64,000 nt of DNA from Anaerobacillus alkalilacustris (GTDB lineage: Bacteria > Bacillota > Bacilli > Bacillales > Anaerobacillaceae), in assembly GCF_001866005.1 (NCBI RefSeq), contig NZ_MLQR01000029.1, positions 61,754-125,753 on the forward strand, read 5' to 3'. Position 1 is the first letter of the stretch. Each line of letters begins with the position of its first letter. The notes under the pieces are model-generated. The model saw only the letters and a program-made list of their open reading frames with translations, had not been told where the DNA came from and made no database searches. The translations under genes and the position numbers were made by a program. Positions 17,518-29,900 of this stretch are shown here, piece after piece.

Positions 17518-18705
17518 TTAAATCACCTCAAGCTCTTTTCCTACTTGAATAATTTTTTCTAACGCCCAATCAAGCTGCTTTTTTTGATGAGTTGCAGTAA
17601 TTGCAAAACGAACTCTAGCTTTATTATCCGGTACTGTCGGTGGCCGAACGGCAATCGCGGCAATCCCTTCTTCTTGTAGTCGTTTAGCAAAAGATAGCGT
17701 TTTACTATTTTCACCAATGATGATTGGTACAATCTGCGATTCACTCTTACATGTATCAAAGCCATAATTTATTAACATATTTCTAAAGTGCTGAGCATGT
17801 TGTTGTAGTATTATACGTTTCTCATTTTCTTCTTCTACGATTTCAATTGCTCTTTCAATGGTTGCAAGTACTGATGGTGGAAGGGCTGTTGTATAGATCA
17901 GTCCTCGCATACAATTAATTAAGTAATCAATGATCCATTTCTTTGCTACAACATACGCGCCATAGGTCCCAAAAGCTTTACTAAACGTTCCCATTTGTAT
18001 ATCTACTTTATCTTGAAGATTTACGTGATATGAATACCCTTGACCACCTTTACCATAAACTCCACTAGCATGCGCTTCGTCAACCATTAACATAGCATTG
18101 TACTTTTCTTTTAATCTAACAATTCCTTCTAGATCAGCAATATCCCCATCCATACTAAAGACGGTATCTGTCACGATTAGTTTGCGTTTATCTTTAGGTG
18201 CTTTCATTAATAGAGCTTCTAAATGATAAATATCACGATGACGATAGCGCTGTAATTTCGCTCGACTTAAAACAATCCCATCTATTATACTTGCATGGTT
18301 TAATTTATCACTAAAAACGATATCATCTCGCTTCATTAATGCTGAGATAATCCCAACATTTGCTGTATAGCCACTGTTTAACACTAAAGCTGCTTCCGCT
18401 CTCTTCCATTGAATTAGACGTGATTCAACTTTGTCATAAAGAGGATGATTGCCAGTCATTAATCTTGATGCTCCACTACCAACACCATACTTATCAATTG
18501 CCATAAATGCTGCATTCTTTAACCTGATATCGTTTGAAAGGCCTAAATAATTATTTGAGGCAAGGTTTAACAACTTCTGGCCATCTCTAATTACAAAAGG
18601 CGAATTAATCTCTTTCGTTGTTACAATTGCGCGCTTTTGAGAAACTTTTTCTAAAAGTTCAAGCTCAGCTATGACTTCAGTTTCCCATTGGGTTTGTTTA
18701 GTCAC
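17518..18705 (-). CDS. bioF: 8-amino-7-oxononanoate synthase BioF
   Basis: BioF is a PLP enzyme that condenses pimeloyl-ACP with L-alanine to give 8-amino-7-oxononanoate, releasing CO2. The start is GTG 18705 with CGGAGG upstream, giving 395 residues; an ATG 12 codons earlier lies inside the end of bioB. Landmarks are LNLASNNYLGLSND, the glycine-rich GSGASRLMTGNH, DEAHASGVYG and the PLP lysine in MGTFSKAFGTYG. It follows bioB with 29 bases between. Confidence 0.95.
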   Translation of the reverse strand: MTKQTQWETEVIAELELLEKVSQKRAIVTTKEINSPFVIRDGQKLLNLASNNYLGLSNDIRLKNAAFMAIDKYGVGSGASRLMTGNHPLYDKVESRLIQWKRAEAALVLNSGYTANVGIISALMKRDDIVFSDKLNHASIIDGIVLSRAKLQRYRHRDIYHLEALLMKAPKDKRKLIVTDTVFSMDGDIADLEGIVRLKEKYNAMLMVDEAHASGVYGKGGQGYSYHVNLQDKVDIQMGTFSKAFGTYGAYVVAKKWIIDYLINCMRGLIYTTALPPSVLATIERAIEIVEEENEKRIILQQHAQHFRNMLINYGFDTCKSESQIVPIIIGENSKTLSFAKRLQEEGIAAIAVRPPTVPDNKARVRFAITATHQKKQLDWALEKIIQVGKELEVI

Positions 18706-18734
18706 TCTTTTTTTCCTCCGTTCACAAATCAAAG

Positions 18735-19727
18735 CTAACACTCTTCAATTTCAAAGCCCAAATCTTCGATCATTTGGTGATCTGAGTGAAATTCTTGTCC
18801 ATCTGTTGTCAAATAATCGCCAACAAAAAGCGAGTTTGCTGCATATAATCCTAATACTTGAAGAGAACGAAGATTTACTTCTCTTCCACCTGATATTCTT
18901 ATTTCCTTGGATGGATTAATAAAACGAAACAAAGCCAACACCTTTAAACAAAAGCGTGGATTTAGTTCATTCAAACTTTCAAGTTTCGTTCCTTCAATTG
19001 GATGTAAAAAATTAACCGGGATAGAATCGGCATCTATGTTTCTTAACTCAACAGCCGTGTTATATATATCTGCATGTGTTTCCCCCATACCAATAATACA
19101 GCCTGAGCAAGGAGATATCCCAGCTCGCTTTATATTTTCTAGAGTCTCAATCCGATCTGAATATGTATGTGTTGTCGTGATGTTTATATGATGAGCTTCA
19201 CTTGTATTTAAATTATGATTATAACGGTCAACCCCAGCCTCTTTCAGTTTTTTAGCCTTATCATCAGAGAGAATACCTAAACAAGTACAAATTTTTAACG
19301 GAGTCGTATTTTTTATTTCTTTAACGGCTTCAATAACTTGGTCAATTTCTCGATTTGTCGGTCCACGTCCACTTGCGACTATGCAATACGTACCTACTTT
19401 TCGTTCCATGGCCTCATAAGCACCTTTAACAATTAAATCTTTATCAAGAAGTTTATAAGATTCTACCTCAGCACTTGACTTACTCGATTGCGAACAATAA
19501 CCGCAATCTTCTGAGCAATTCCCACTTTTAGCATTCATTATCATATTTAACTTCACTTTGTTACTATAATAATGCTTTCTCACTTTGTACGCTGCCTGAA
19601 GAATATGTAATAGCTCCTCATCAGGCGCAGTCAAAACATGACTTGCTTCTTCTAATGTTAACAATTCTCCTTGTAGCGCTTTTTCTGCAAGTGTTTCCCA
19701 CACTATTGTTTCTGATTGCCTCTCCAT
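18735..19727 (-). CDS. bioB: Biotin synthase BioB
   Basis: A radical SAM enzyme that inserts sulfur into dethiobiotin. 330 residues. The radical SAM cysteines are in GNCSEDCGYC, close to residue 70, and downstream motifs include CTCLGIL, RYNHNLNTSEAHH, GIIGMGET-like GCIIGMGETHAD and ISGGREVNLR (ligand to the auxiliary 2Fe-2S cluster). The N-terminus reads WETLAEKALQGELLTLEEA, normal for the family. GGGGGAAG precedes the ATG. Confidence 0.97.
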   Translation of the reverse strand: MERQSETIVWETLAEKALQGELLTLEEASHVLTAPDEELLHILQAAYKVRKHYYSNKVKLNMIMNAKSGNCSEDCGYCSQSSKSSAEVESYKLLDKDLIVKGAYEAMERKVGTYCIVASGRGPTNREIDQVIEAVKEIKNTTPLKICTCLGILSDDKAKKLKEAGVDRYNHNLNTSEAHHINITTTHTYSDRIETLENIKRAGISPCSGCIIGMGETHADIYNTAVELRNIDADSIPVNFLHPIEGTKLESLNELNPRFCLKVLALFRFINPSKEIRISGGREVNLRSLQVLGLYAANSLFVGDYLTTDGQEFHSDHQMIEDLGFEIEEC

Positions 19728-19749
19728 TGTTCTTCTTCCCCCTATAATT

Positions 19750-21820
<2,071 letters not shown>

Positions 21821-21833
21821 TCCTCCCTAACAT

Positions 21834-21899
21834 ACGTTAACCTGAATTATTTTATGGTTGACAATTAATTATATAAACACATTTAACAAAATACGTCAA
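21834..21899 (-). promoter_or_regulatory. Biotin operon promoter and BirA operator
   Basis: On the minus strand TTGACG (21894-21899) and TTATAT (21871-21876), 17 bases apart, form a sigma-A type promoter. Just downstream, TTGTCAACC, 13 bases, then GGTTAACG form the dyad recognised by biotin repressor BirA in Bacillota (TTGTTAACC, gap, GGTTAACAA). BirA bound to biotinyl-AMP would block bioA transcription when biotin is plentiful. Confidence 0.85.
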
Positions 21900-21913
21900 G
21901 GTGTTATTTTCCA

Positions 21914-21990
21914 CAAAAAAAGGGAACTCGACGTCAACACCTTTAGTTTTGGTTAAACTAATTATGGTGATGAGATTGAGTTCCCCTTTA
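21914..21990 (-). terminator. Terminator of the copper operon
   Basis: On the minus strand AAAGGGGAACTCAA pairs with GAGTTCCCTTT across a long loop and is followed by T7. It lies between copZ and the bioA promoter. Confidence 0.7.
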
Positions 21991-22000
21991 TAACTACCGA

Positions 22001-22207
22001 CTAGACAACGTCGTAGCCAGCTTCTTCAATTTCATTTTTAAGCTTATCTTCACTTACTTTTGAACTATCAAATTGTACTGTTACATTTTTACTAGCTAAA
22101 TTCACTTCAGCACTTGATACACCTTCAAGTTTTCCTAAGACGCCTTCTACTGCAGCTTTACAATGACCGCAGCTCATTCCTTCAACCGAGATTGTTATTT
22201 GATTCAT
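22001..22207 (-). CDS. copZ: Copper chaperone CopZ
   Basis: A 68-residue heavy-metal-associated domain that carries Cu(I) in the cytoplasm and hands it to CopA. The metal site is GMSCGHC near residue 12. The fold is complete (VEGVLGKLEGVSSAEVNLAS, EEAGYDVV). ATG 22207 is chosen because GGAG lies ten bases upstream; a TTG three codons earlier is too close. Last gene of csoR-copA-copZ. Confidence 0.93.
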   Translation of the reverse strand: MNQITISVEGMSCGHCKAAVEGVLGKLEGVSSAEVNLASKNVTVQFDSSKVSEDKLKNEIEEAGYDVV

Positions 22208-22232
22208 TTTCAACAACTCCTACTCAATAATT

Positions 22233-24620
22233 TTATTTGAATTTCACGCGTTTTAAGCGTAAAGAATTACTAACAACAGAAACTGAACTAAATGCCATTG
22301 CGGCTCCTGCAATCCATGGTGCAAGTAGGCCAACAGCAGCAATTGGTAACCCAATAGAATTATAAACAAATGCCCAAAATAAGTTTTGCTTAATATTTTT
22401 CATCGTCGCTCTACTTAATTTAATCGCTTCAGGAATAGAACGTAAATCTCCACGCATTAACGTAATATCACTAGCTTCCATCGCAACATCTGTCCCTGTT
22501 CCAATAGCCATACCAATATCAGCAAGGACAAGGGCAGGGGCATCGTTTATTCCATCACCAACCATAATTACTTTCTTACCAGTGTCTTTTAACTCTTTGA
22601 TTTTAAATGCTTTTTCTTCTGGTAACACTTCCGAGAAAACATGATCAATACCGATTTGCTTTGCTATCGCATGAGCAGTTCGTTTGTTATCACCAGTAAG
22701 CATAATTACCGTATAACCCATTTCTTTTAATTGATCTACAGCCTCTTTGGAACTTTCTTTTACATTATCGGCGACAGCTATAACTCCAACTGCTCTACCA
22801 GAAACACTAACTAGCATAGCAGTTTTACCATTACTTTCGAGGCTAATCATTTCTTGCTCTAGAATTTCAAAATTAACTTGGTTATCTAAGAGGAGTTTTC
22901 TTGTACCTATCAGAACTTCCTCACCTTTAAAAGTAGCTTTGATTCCGTGCCCCGGGATTGCTTCAAAATGTTCTACTGGATCAAAACTGATGTTCTTTTC
23001 TTTCGCAGCTTTTACGATTGCTTGCCCAAGTGGATGCTCAGAGCCTTTTTCTATTGAAGCAACAAGATGAAGAAGTTTTGAGCGTACCCATCCTTCCGTC
23101 GTAAAGATATCCGTCAGCTCTGGCTCGCCTTTAGTAATAGTTCCTGTCTTATCTAAGACAACCGTATCTGTTTTATGAGCTCGTTCTAAATGTTCTCCAC
23201 CTTTGTACAATATCCCATTTTCTGCTCCTCTACCCGTACCAACCATAATTGATGTTGGTGTGGCTAATCCTAATGCACATGGGCATGCAATGACTAAAAC
23301 AGCTGTAAAATTTATCAACGCTTCTTGAAAACTTGAACCTATAATAAAGAACCAACTAAAAAAGGAAATAATTGCGATTAAGACAGCACCTGGAACAAAA
23401 TAACCTGAAATAATATCTACTAGTCGTTGAATCGGCGCTTTGGAACCTTGAGCTTCCTCAACAACCTTGATAATTTGTGCTAGTGTGGTTTCTTTCCCAA
23501 CCTTTGTAGTCTTAAATTTAAACGAGCCATGCTTATTAATTGTTGCACCGATAACTTCATCATTAATACCTTTATCTACAGGAATACTTTCTCCGGTAAG
23601 CATCGATTCGTCAATGCTTGTAAAGCCTTCAACCACAATACCATCTACCGGTATTTTTTCGCCAGGCTTTACAACCACTATATCGCCAATTATCACATCT
23701 TCTATAGCTATTTCAAGCTCTTCTTCATTACGAATAACAATCGCCTTTTTCGCTTGTAAGCCCATCAACTTTTTAATTGCTTCAGATGTTCGGCCTTTTG
23801 CTCTTGCTTCTAATAGCTTTCCTAGTAAAATTAACGTTATGATTACGGCACTAGTTTCAAAAAAGAGGTATACCTCCCCTTGGAACACTAGCCATACTGA
23901 ATAAAAATAAGCTGCCGACGTACCCATGGCTACAAGTACATCCATATTGGCACTTCCACCCCGTAGGGATTTGAATGCCCCTCGATAAAATTGTAAACCA
24001 GCATAAAACTGAACTGGTGTAGCTAATGCCCACTGTAGGTATCCATTCATTAACCAATGAGGAAGGATCATACTTTCTGGAGAAAAATGATCAACCATTG
24101 TCAAAAATAATGGAACGGAGAAAATTAAAGCAATCATAAACATCCGCTTCTGTCTCGACACTTCTTGGTCTTTAGAGTTTTTCCTCTCAGCTGTTTCTCT
24201 TCGTACACTGGCTTTAAAACCAATTCTTTCAATACGGTTTAAGATTTCTTCTTCAGTAATTACCCCATCAAGGTATGCAACAGTTCCTCGTTCAAGAGGC
24301 AGATTAACAGTTGCTTCCGTTACACCCTCTAATTTATTTACGACCTTTTCAATTCGAGCTGAACACGCTGCACATGTCATTCCTTTAATATCTAGGTCTA
24401 GCTTTGAGTGTTTAACACTAAAGCCGAGTTTTTCAATTTTTTCTTCAATATTGTTTAGTGTAATCTCATCTGAATTGTAACTTATTGTCGCTGTTTCCAT
24501 CGCTAGGTTTACTGAAGCTGTTATGCTTTCTTGCTTATTAAGTACTTTTTCAATACGGGAAGAACATGCTGCACATGTCATGCCCTCAATTTTTAAATGA
24601 ATGTTGTTCCTCTCTCCCAC
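22233..24620 (-). CDS. copA: Copper-exporting P1B-type ATPase CopA
   Basis: A 795-residue membrane ATPase that pumps Cu(I) out of the cell. Two N-terminal metal-binding domains each carry GMTCAAC (about residues 13-19 and 81-87). Eight membrane segments follow with the transport motif [11 protein letters not shown], the phosphorylation site VLDKTGTIT, the HP motif in EHPLGQAI and the hinge [16 protein letters not shown] start follows AAGGTGAT. It lies 16 bases upstream of the copZ gene region and 17 bases downstream of csoR. Confidence 0.97.
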   Translation of the reverse strand: MGERNNIHLKIEGMTCAACSSRIEKVLNKQESITASVNLAMETATISYNSDEITLNNIEEKIEKLGFSVKHSKLDLDIKGMTCAACSARIEKVVNKLEGVTEATVNLPLERGTVAYLDGVITEEEILNRIERIGFKASVRRETAERKNSKDQEVSRQKRMFMIALIFSVPLFLTMVDHFSPESMILPHWLMNGYLQWALATPVQFYAGLQFYRGAFKSLRGGSANMDVLVAMGTSAAYFYSVWLVFQGEVYLFFETSAVIITLILLGKLLEARAKGRTSEAIKKLMGLQAKKAIVIRNEEELEIAIEDVIIGDIVVVKPGEKIPVDGIVVEGFTSIDESMLTGESIPVDKGINDEVIGATINKHGSFKFKTTKVGKETTLAQIIKVVEEAQGSKAPIQRLVDIISGYFVPGAVLIAIISFFSWFFIIGSSFQEALINFTAVLVIACPCALGLATPTSIMVGTGRGAENGILYKGGEHLERAHKTDTVVLDKTGTITKGEPELTDIFTTEGWVRSKLLHLVASIEKGSEHPLGQAIVKAAKEKNISFDPVEHFEAIPGHGIKATFKGEEVLIGTRKLLLDNQVNFEILEQEMISLESNGKTAMLVSVSGRAVGVIAVADNVKESSKEAVDQLKEMGYTVIMLTGDNKRTAHAIAKQIGIDHVFSEVLPEEKAFKIKELKDTGKKVIMVGDGINDAPALVLADIGMAIGTGTDVAMEASDITLMRGDLRSIPEAIKLSRATMKNIKQNLFWAFVYNSIGLPIAAVGLLAPWIAGAAMAFSSVSVVSNSLRLKRVKFK

Positions 24621-24637
24621 ACTATCACCTTACTTTT

Positions 24638-24967
24638 TTATGATTTAGAAAATTGTTGAATAACCTTCATTAGTTCTTCGATCGCCTCATCACCTTCACC
24701 TTTGGTAACCGCCTGACTAACACACCCTCGAGTATGGTCCTCTAATAGTGTATACCCTACTTTTTTTAAAGCAGCTGAAACTGCTGAAACTTGGACTAAT
24801 ACATCTACGCAATAACGATCATCTTCAATCATTCGTTGAATGCCCCTTACTTGGCCTTCAATACGTTTCAATCTATTAATTAACTTCATCTTCTCTTCAT
24901 CGCGCCTAATTAACGCAGGACTTTTCTCTGGATGAAGAGGGATGTTTAATAATTGTTCTTTATCCAT
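24638..24967 (-). CDS. csoR: Copper-sensing repressor CsoR
   Basis: A 109-residue all-helical repressor that leaves DNA when it binds Cu(I). The copper ligands are visible as Cys in DDRYCVDV and as His and Cys in LEDHTRGCVSQA, the C-H-C set of true CsoR proteins rather than RcnR or FrmR. First gene of the operon and expected to control itself through the operator just upstream. Confidence 0.95.
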   Translation of the reverse strand: MDKEQLLNIPLHPEKSPALIRRDEEKMKLINRLKRIEGQVRGIQRMIEDDRYCVDVLVQVSAVSAALKKVGYTLLEDHTRGCVSQAVTKGEGDEAIEELMKVIQQFSKS

Positions 24968-24982
24968 ATTCTCACCTCATTT

Positions 24983-25016
24983 ATTATACCGTACCCCCAG
25001 ATGGTATTTTTGTCAA
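24983..25016 (-). promoter_or_regulatory. csoR promoter with CsoR operator
   Basis: On the minus strand ATACCATCTGGGGGTACGGT is a GC-rich pseudo-dyad with ATACC/GGTAT arms, the type bound by CsoR. TATAAT (24983-24988) overlaps its downstream end and TTGACA lies at 25011-25016. The spacing of 22 bases is longer than usual, so the -35 assignment is tentative. Confidence 0.7.
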
Positions 25017-25112
25017 CCGCTTTACTAGTAAAACAATTTACTAAAATTAATAGCATCGCCACTGATTGAATGTTGTTATTTTAGCTATATGGTGAAAGGT
25101 AATCGTAGAAAA

Positions 25113-25152
25113 TCAAAAACACAGTAGCAAAAATTCTCTACTGTGTTTTCAT
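25113..25152 (-). terminator. Terminator of the ABC exporter operon
   Basis: On the minus strand AAAACACAGTAG pairs with CTACTGTGTTTT, followed by a T-rich stretch, directly after the yheH-like stop. Confidence 0.85.
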
Positions 25153-25153
25153 A

Positions 25154-26971
25154 TTACGCTAATCCTTTTGTTGTTAAAAATTCTATTTCTTTAGGGTCAC
25201 CTTGTTGAAGCAAATACATCTTGTGATAAAGACCACCATACTGTATTAATTCCTGATGTGTTCCACTTTCAACAATTTCACCTTGATGTAGTACTAATAT
25301 TTTATCTGCATCTTGTATCGTTGATAAACGGTGAGCTATGGCAATTGTCGTTCTTCCTTTTCGCATTTTTTCTAACGCTTTTTGAATTACGGCTTCTGTC
25401 TCTGTATCGATATTTGCAGTAGCTTCATCAAGGATAAGAATGCTTGGGTTTAAAGCAATAGTACGTGCAAACGACAACAATTGCCTTTGTCCACTTGATA
25501 ACGTTGACCCTCGTTCACCTATTTTTGCCTGATACCCCCCAGGTAAACTTTCAATGAAAGGATTAGCATGAACGAATTTTGCTGCGTCAATAACATCCTC
25601 TTTCGTAAGTGAATGATGATAAAACTTTATATTGTCCTCTATTGTACCTACAAACAAAAACGGATCCTGAAGTACAAGCCCTATTTTCTTACGAATCTCT
25701 TCGTTTTCATAACTCTCAATGGGAACACCATCAATAAGTATATCTCCTCTAACCCCTGGATAAAAACGCATCAGTAAATTGATGATTGAACTCTTACCAC
25801 TACCTGTATGACCTACTAGGGCAATAGTCTCTCCTTTATTCGCACTAAAAGAAATATTTTTTAGGACCTCATGCTTACCATCGTAAGAAAAACTGACATT
25901 ACAAAATTCAACTTCACCTTTTTCAATTTTCGGAGAACCATGACCTATTTTATCAGGCGCAACTTCGTCATGATCAAGAAGTCGAAAAACACGACTTGCT
26001 GAAACAAGAGCTTGCTGAAAAATGGACAAGCGCATCATCATTTGATTTACAGGTTCAAAAAATCGATCTAAATAATTAATGAAAGCATATAAAACACCAA
26101 TCTCTACTGGGCTATTAAATGATGTTATACCAAAATAGCTTAAAACTAGGATTAACGCGATAATCGAAATGAAATCAACAGCTGGTCTTAGTAATAGACC
26201 CTCAACTTTAATACTTTTTAACCAAGCTTTTTGATGCTCATCATTTATCGTTTCAAATTCTCGCCGTAACCTTTTTTCTTGACGAAAAATTTGTATAACC
26301 GTCATACCCTGAATAGACTCATTTATCTTTGTATTTAACTGACTTAATTTTTCACTCATTTCCGCATAAAATTTCGAACTAATCCGTCGATAAACTTGCA
26401 TCAATATGAGTAAAACCGGTAAGATAAACAAACAAAAAATGGCAAGTTGTACATTCAAATAAAACATCGCAACAAAAACACCGATTAAAAACATAATATT
26501 TTGAACATAGTTAGAAACTACACTAACGTACAAATCTTTGATAGTTTCTGTATCATTCGTTATTCTAGAAACAAGACCACCTGTAGGAAACTTATCAAAA
26601 AATGCTAAACCTAAGTTTTGCACTTTTTCAAAAACATCAATTCTTATTTTTTGAATGATTTGCAGTGCTATTTTTTGAAATAATAATAATTGGACGTACG
26701 TAATAACGACACTAGATAAATGTAATCCTAAATAAGCAACTCCTAATAAAAAAAGAGGTTGAAAATCAAAGATCCTCGGTGTTAAATAATCATCAATAAA
26801 TATTTTTACGATAATTGGACCTAAAATTTGTGCTGCAGTACCCAGCATTAATAATACAAAAGCAAAGGTCAGTAGCCGTTTGTGAATTTTTGTATAACGT
26901 AATAACCTTTTAAAAACTACCTTCTGATCCATTGGCTCAAACAACAATGATTGCTTATTTTTTTCACTCAT
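25154..26971 (-). CDS. yheH: ABC exporter half-transporter, YheH/BmrD-like
   Basis: A 605-residue membrane-spanning plus ATPase subunit of a heterodimeric multidrug-type exporter. Six membrane helices occupy the first 330 residues. The ATPase domain has Walker A GHTGSGKSS, signature LSSGQRQLLSFAR, Walker B ILILDEATANID and the H-loop AIAHRLST. ATG 26971 is preferred because GGAGG lies just upstream, and it overlaps the stop of the preceding subunit by 8 bases; 24 further codons upstream would lie inside that gene. In B. subtilis the BmrC/BmrD pair is induced by antibiotics; drug specificity here is not known. Confidence 0.88.
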   Translation of the reverse strand: MSEKNKQSLLFEPMDQKVVFKRLLRYTKIHKRLLTFAFVLLMLGTAAQILGPIIVKIFIDDYLTPRIFDFQPLFLLGVAYLGLHLSSVVITYVQLLLFQKIALQIIQKIRIDVFEKVQNLGLAFFDKFPTGGLVSRITNDTETIKDLYVSVVSNYVQNIMFLIGVFVAMFYLNVQLAIFCLFILPVLLILMQVYRRISSKFYAEMSEKLSQLNTKINESIQGMTVIQIFRQEKRLRREFETINDEHQKAWLKSIKVEGLLLRPAVDFISIIALILVLSYFGITSFNSPVEIGVLYAFINYLDRFFEPVNQMMMRLSIFQQALVSASRVFRLLDHDEVAPDKIGHGSPKIEKGEVEFCNVSFSYDGKHEVLKNISFSANKGETIALVGHTGSGKSSIINLLMRFYPGVRGDILIDGVPIESYENEEIRKKIGLVLQDPFLFVGTIEDNIKFYHHSLTKEDVIDAAKFVHANPFIESLPGGYQAKIGERGSTLSSGQRQLLSFARTIALNPSILILDEATANIDTETEAVIQKALEKMRKGRTTIAIAHRLSTIQDADKILVLHQGEIVESGTHQELIQYGGLYHKMYLLQQGDPKEIEFLTTKGLA

Positions 26972-28724
26972 CCTTTGAGCCTCCTTGTTCGAGTAATGAT
27001 TCCAGCTGCTGCTTTTCATACATTTCCTTATACCAACCGCCACTTGCCATTAGTTGTTCGTGGTTACCGATTTGAATAACTTTACCTTTTTCTAATACAA
27101 CAATGCTATTCGCATATTTTATAGCACTTATTCGATGTGCAGTGATTATAGATGTCTTACCAGTACGTAATGCTTTTAATCCTTCTAGTATGTCCTCTTC
27201 AGTTTTAGCATCAACCGCGGACAAATTATCGTCTAAAATTAAAACTTCAGGATTTTCAATTAAGGCTCTAGCAATTGATATCCTTTGCTTTTGTCCACCA
27301 GATAATGTTACCCCACGTTCACCAACAATCGTTTCATACCCATCAGCAAGCCTGATGATATCCTCATGAATAGATGCAATTTTAGCTGCTTCAATAATTT
27401 CTGATAAACTAGACTGTGGTTTTGCAAAGGCAATATTATCAGCGATAGTTGCTGAAAATAAAAATTGATCTTGAGGTACGTATCCTATTGATTTTCTTAA
27501 TGAGTCTATTGAATATTCAGTTATATTATGATTAGCAAAATAGATTGCACCGTCTTTTAAGTCAAACTGGCGCATCAATAACTTCAGCAAAGTCGTTTTT
27601 CCACTACCTGTCCTTCCAACAATACCCAGTGTATCACCTTTTTTCAAAGTAAAACAAACTTCTTGTAATGCCAACTCATCATCCTCTGTATAAGAAAAAC
27701 TATTAATTTTATATTTTATGTTACCAACCGGCTGTTCTTTTAATACTGAATCCTTATCTTCAATATCTGCTTTTACACTAAGTAAAGAAGAAACACGTTT
27801 ATACGATGCACGGCCTCTCTCTACAATATTAAAAAGCCAGCCAAAAGCTAACATTGGCCAAATAAGTAAACCTAGGTAAATAGTGAAGCTCGTTAATTCC
27901 CCAATAGTAAGGTCACCTATTACTACATATCTAGCACCAAATAAAATAGATAAGAAAAATGATAAACTAACGATTAAGGAAATCGTAGGATCAAATAATG
28001 AATCTACCCTTGCTACTGAAATATTCTTTTCTACAACGTCATGAGACTTTTCACGGAAAGAATCAATATCCTCTTTTTCATAGCCAAACGTTTTAATTAC
28101 TCGAATCCCAGACATACTTTCTTGTACTTTGTCATTTAAGTTCGAAAAAGCTACTTGAGCTTTACCAAAACGCTCATGAAGCAATGAACCGTAATAACTA
28201 GTAGCAAGAGCCATAAACGGCATTGGAATTAATGCAATAAGAGTGAGCCGCCAATCGATCGTAAATGCCATTGTTAAAATAACAAAACCGCCCATAGTAA
28301 GAGAGTCTACAAGTGTTAAGACACCCAGACCCGCCGTCTGCTCAATGGCTTTTATATCATTTGTTGAATGAGCCATTAAATCCCCTGTCCTTTTTGAATG
28401 ATAAAAACTTGGTGACATGCGAGTGAAATGCTCATAAAGTTGATTACGTAATTTCCGAGCTAATCTTATTGAAGCTCCAAATATCATAATTCGCCAAAAG
28501 AAACGAAAAATGTATATCAAAGTAGCGATAATTAATAAAATAACACACCAAGTTAGTAGGATAGACATTGTTAATGTACCTTTATCTATATGGTCTACCA
28601 TTAGCCCAACAACATACGGAGGGACTAGAGACAATATTGATACAAACACAAGTAAAAAAATTCCTACTATATATTTATTTTTTTCTTCTTTAAAGAACCA
28701 AAGCAAATCAATAAAAACCCTCAT
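26964..28724 (-). CDS. yheI: ABC exporter half-transporter, YheI/BmrC-like
   Basis: A 586-residue partner of the next gene. Membrane domain first (GDLMAHSTNDIKAIEQTAG is the typical coupling region), then the ATPase with Walker A GRTGSGKTT, signature LSGGQKQRISIAR and Walker B VLILDDNLSAVD. Asp replaces the catalytic Glu after Walker B (DD rather than DE), the usual mark of the degenerate site in heterodimeric exporters, while the YheH-like partner keeps DE. The overlap of the two genes supports a fixed pair. Confidence 0.9.
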   Translation of the reverse strand: MRVFIDLLWFFKEEKNKYIVGIFLLVFVSILSLVPPYVVGLMVDHIDKGTLTMSILLTWCVILLIIATLIYIFRFFWRIMIFGASIRLARKLRNQLYEHFTRMSPSFYHSKRTGDLMAHSTNDIKAIEQTAGLGVLTLVDSLTMGGFVILTMAFTIDWRLTLIALIPMPFMALATSYYGSLLHERFGKAQVAFSNLNDKVQESMSGIRVIKTFGYEKEDIDSFREKSHDVVEKNISVARVDSLFDPTISLIVSLSFFLSILFGARYVVIGDLTIGELTSFTIYLGLLIWPMLAFGWLFNIVERGRASYKRVSSLLSVKADIEDKDSVLKEQPVGNIKYKINSFSYTEDDELALQEVCFTLKKGDTLGIVGRTGSGKTTLLKLLMRQFDLKDGAIYFANHNITEYSIDSLRKSIGYVPQDQFLFSATIADNIAFAKPQSSLSEIIEAAKIASIHEDIIRLADGYETIVGERGVTLSGGQKQRISIARALIENPEVLILDDNLSAVDAKTEEDILEGLKALRTGKTSIITAHRISAIKYANSIVVLEKGKVIQIGNHEQLMASGGWYKEMYEKQQLESLLEQGGSKDE

Positions 28725-28837
28725 TCATTCTCCTCAATTCTATTTATCTTTTAAAGGCATTCATTATTTTATCAAAATATTTAAATTGTTAGAAGTAAAA
28801 GTTTCCAATAACGAAATATTTCTTTTAAAAAAACATA

Positions 28838-28865
28838 GAAAAAACACTCCAATCATTGGAGTGCT
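28838..28865 (-). terminator. Terminator after yneF
   Basis: On the minus strand CACTCCAA pairs with TTGGAGTG across three bases and is followed by T6, 15 bases past the yneF stop. Confidence 0.85.
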
Positions 28866-28876
28866 TGTCCTTTTTA

Positions 28877-29089
28877 TTACTTCATTTGATTGTTCATTGC
28901 TTTCATCATTTGAGTAATCTTCTTTTGTGATGGATTCATGCCCATTTGCATCATCATCACACGTAACATCTTTTCATTAATAGGTGGGTTTTTCTTAAGA
29001 TAATTCATCATTGTTTTGCGGGCAATAAAAAAGCCAATCGCAATACCGGCAATTAAAGATAATACGCCGATTAAAATATTAATCCACAT
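28877..29089 (-). CDS. yneF: YneF-family (UPF0154) small membrane protein
   Basis: A 70-residue protein with one N-terminal membrane helix ([20 protein letters not shown]) and a basic, methionine-rich cytoplasmic tail ([18 protein letters not shown]). This is the UPF0154 family of Bacillota. Function unknown; its place after sirA is conserved with B. subtilis. Confidence 0.92.
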   Translation of the reverse strand: MWINILIGVLSLIAGIAIGFFIARKTMMNYLKKNPPINEKMLRVMMMQMGMNPSQKKITQMMKAMNNQMK

Positions 29090-29288
29090 CTTTATATCCT
29101 CCTTCTAGTAATGTCTACTTAAGTAGACCGCCATTTGCATCAATTTATTATAACCTAACCAAATATTGAATTAAAGTATTATTTGTAGAGGATGAACAAA
29201 TATCTGATTATCAACGATTGCCTACTATATTTGTTTAGACTGAATTAACTTTCACATCCTGAATTTTGAATAAATTAGTTAGGTTTTA

Positions 29289-29729
29289 TTAAATATAGTT
29301 CACATGTTTGATTGGATTTAACCAGCCATAATTCTTGTTTTCAAAGTCAACTGCAAAGAAGCATGAATTGATTTGACGTAATACTTCAAAAAATATGGTT
29401 TCCGCTTGATAAGAACCATTAGCAGAAATAGTTAATACGTTTCCGTGATCTTTTAATACTGCTTTGCTTTCAAATGCTTTTATATCTATATAATAATGTT
29501 CCTTTAAAACATAAAAATCATGACGTATTTTTAATTTTTTTTCAACTGATTTCTTTATTTGTAAAGAAGGGATTATAGCACTTATATAATTTATTTGCTT
29601 CTTAACAATTTCCTGTAGTTCTGTATCAGCTGTTTCTCCCTCGTATAAAAGCTGATATATCAAGTTTTCTTTTCCAAAATAACTGGTGGCAATCTCAGGC
29701 TTTAATAAAAAAATATAATAGTGCCTCAT
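29289..29729 (-). CDS. sirA: Sporulation inhibitor of replication SirA
   Basis: SirA binds DnaA and blocks new rounds of replication when cells enter sporulation. 146 residues from ATG 29729, chosen because GGAGGG lies eight bases upstream; an ATG eight codons earlier overlaps the ribosome site. The N-terminal MRHYYIFLLKPEIATSYFGK is the family signature. The gene lies between tkt and yneF as in B. subtilis (there yneE). Spo0A control is expected from the family but no 0A box was verified. Confidence 0.88.
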   Translation of the reverse strand: MRHYYIFLLKPEIATSYFGKENLIYQLLYEGETADTELQEIVKKQINYISAIIPSLQIKKSVEKKLKIRHDFYVLKEHYYIDIKAFESKAVLKDHGNVLTISANGSYQAETIFFEVLRQINSCFFAVDFENKNYGWLNPIKHVNYI

Positions 29730-29860
29730 TTCATTGTCCCTCCATCCATTCATTTCTTTTTACTATAATGCATGTCCAAAGAAATGATTGTCATTTAACG
29801 GAGAAATACATCACTATTTTTGTCAAAACAAATAGCTTTTTGCACACAGTTAAAGATAAA

Positions 29861-29893
29861 CAACCCCCATTTCGATCAAAGAAATGGGGGAGA
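29861..29893 (-). terminator. Terminator of tkt
   Basis: On the minus strand CCCCCATTTC pairs with GAAATGGGGG, followed by TTGTTT. Confidence 0.85.
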
Positions 29894-29900
29894 AACAAAA

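Noticed and set aside
22747-23904. Long plus-strand frames opposite copA
   Set aside because: They run antisense to the well-supported ATPase and have the low-complexity composition of shadow frames.
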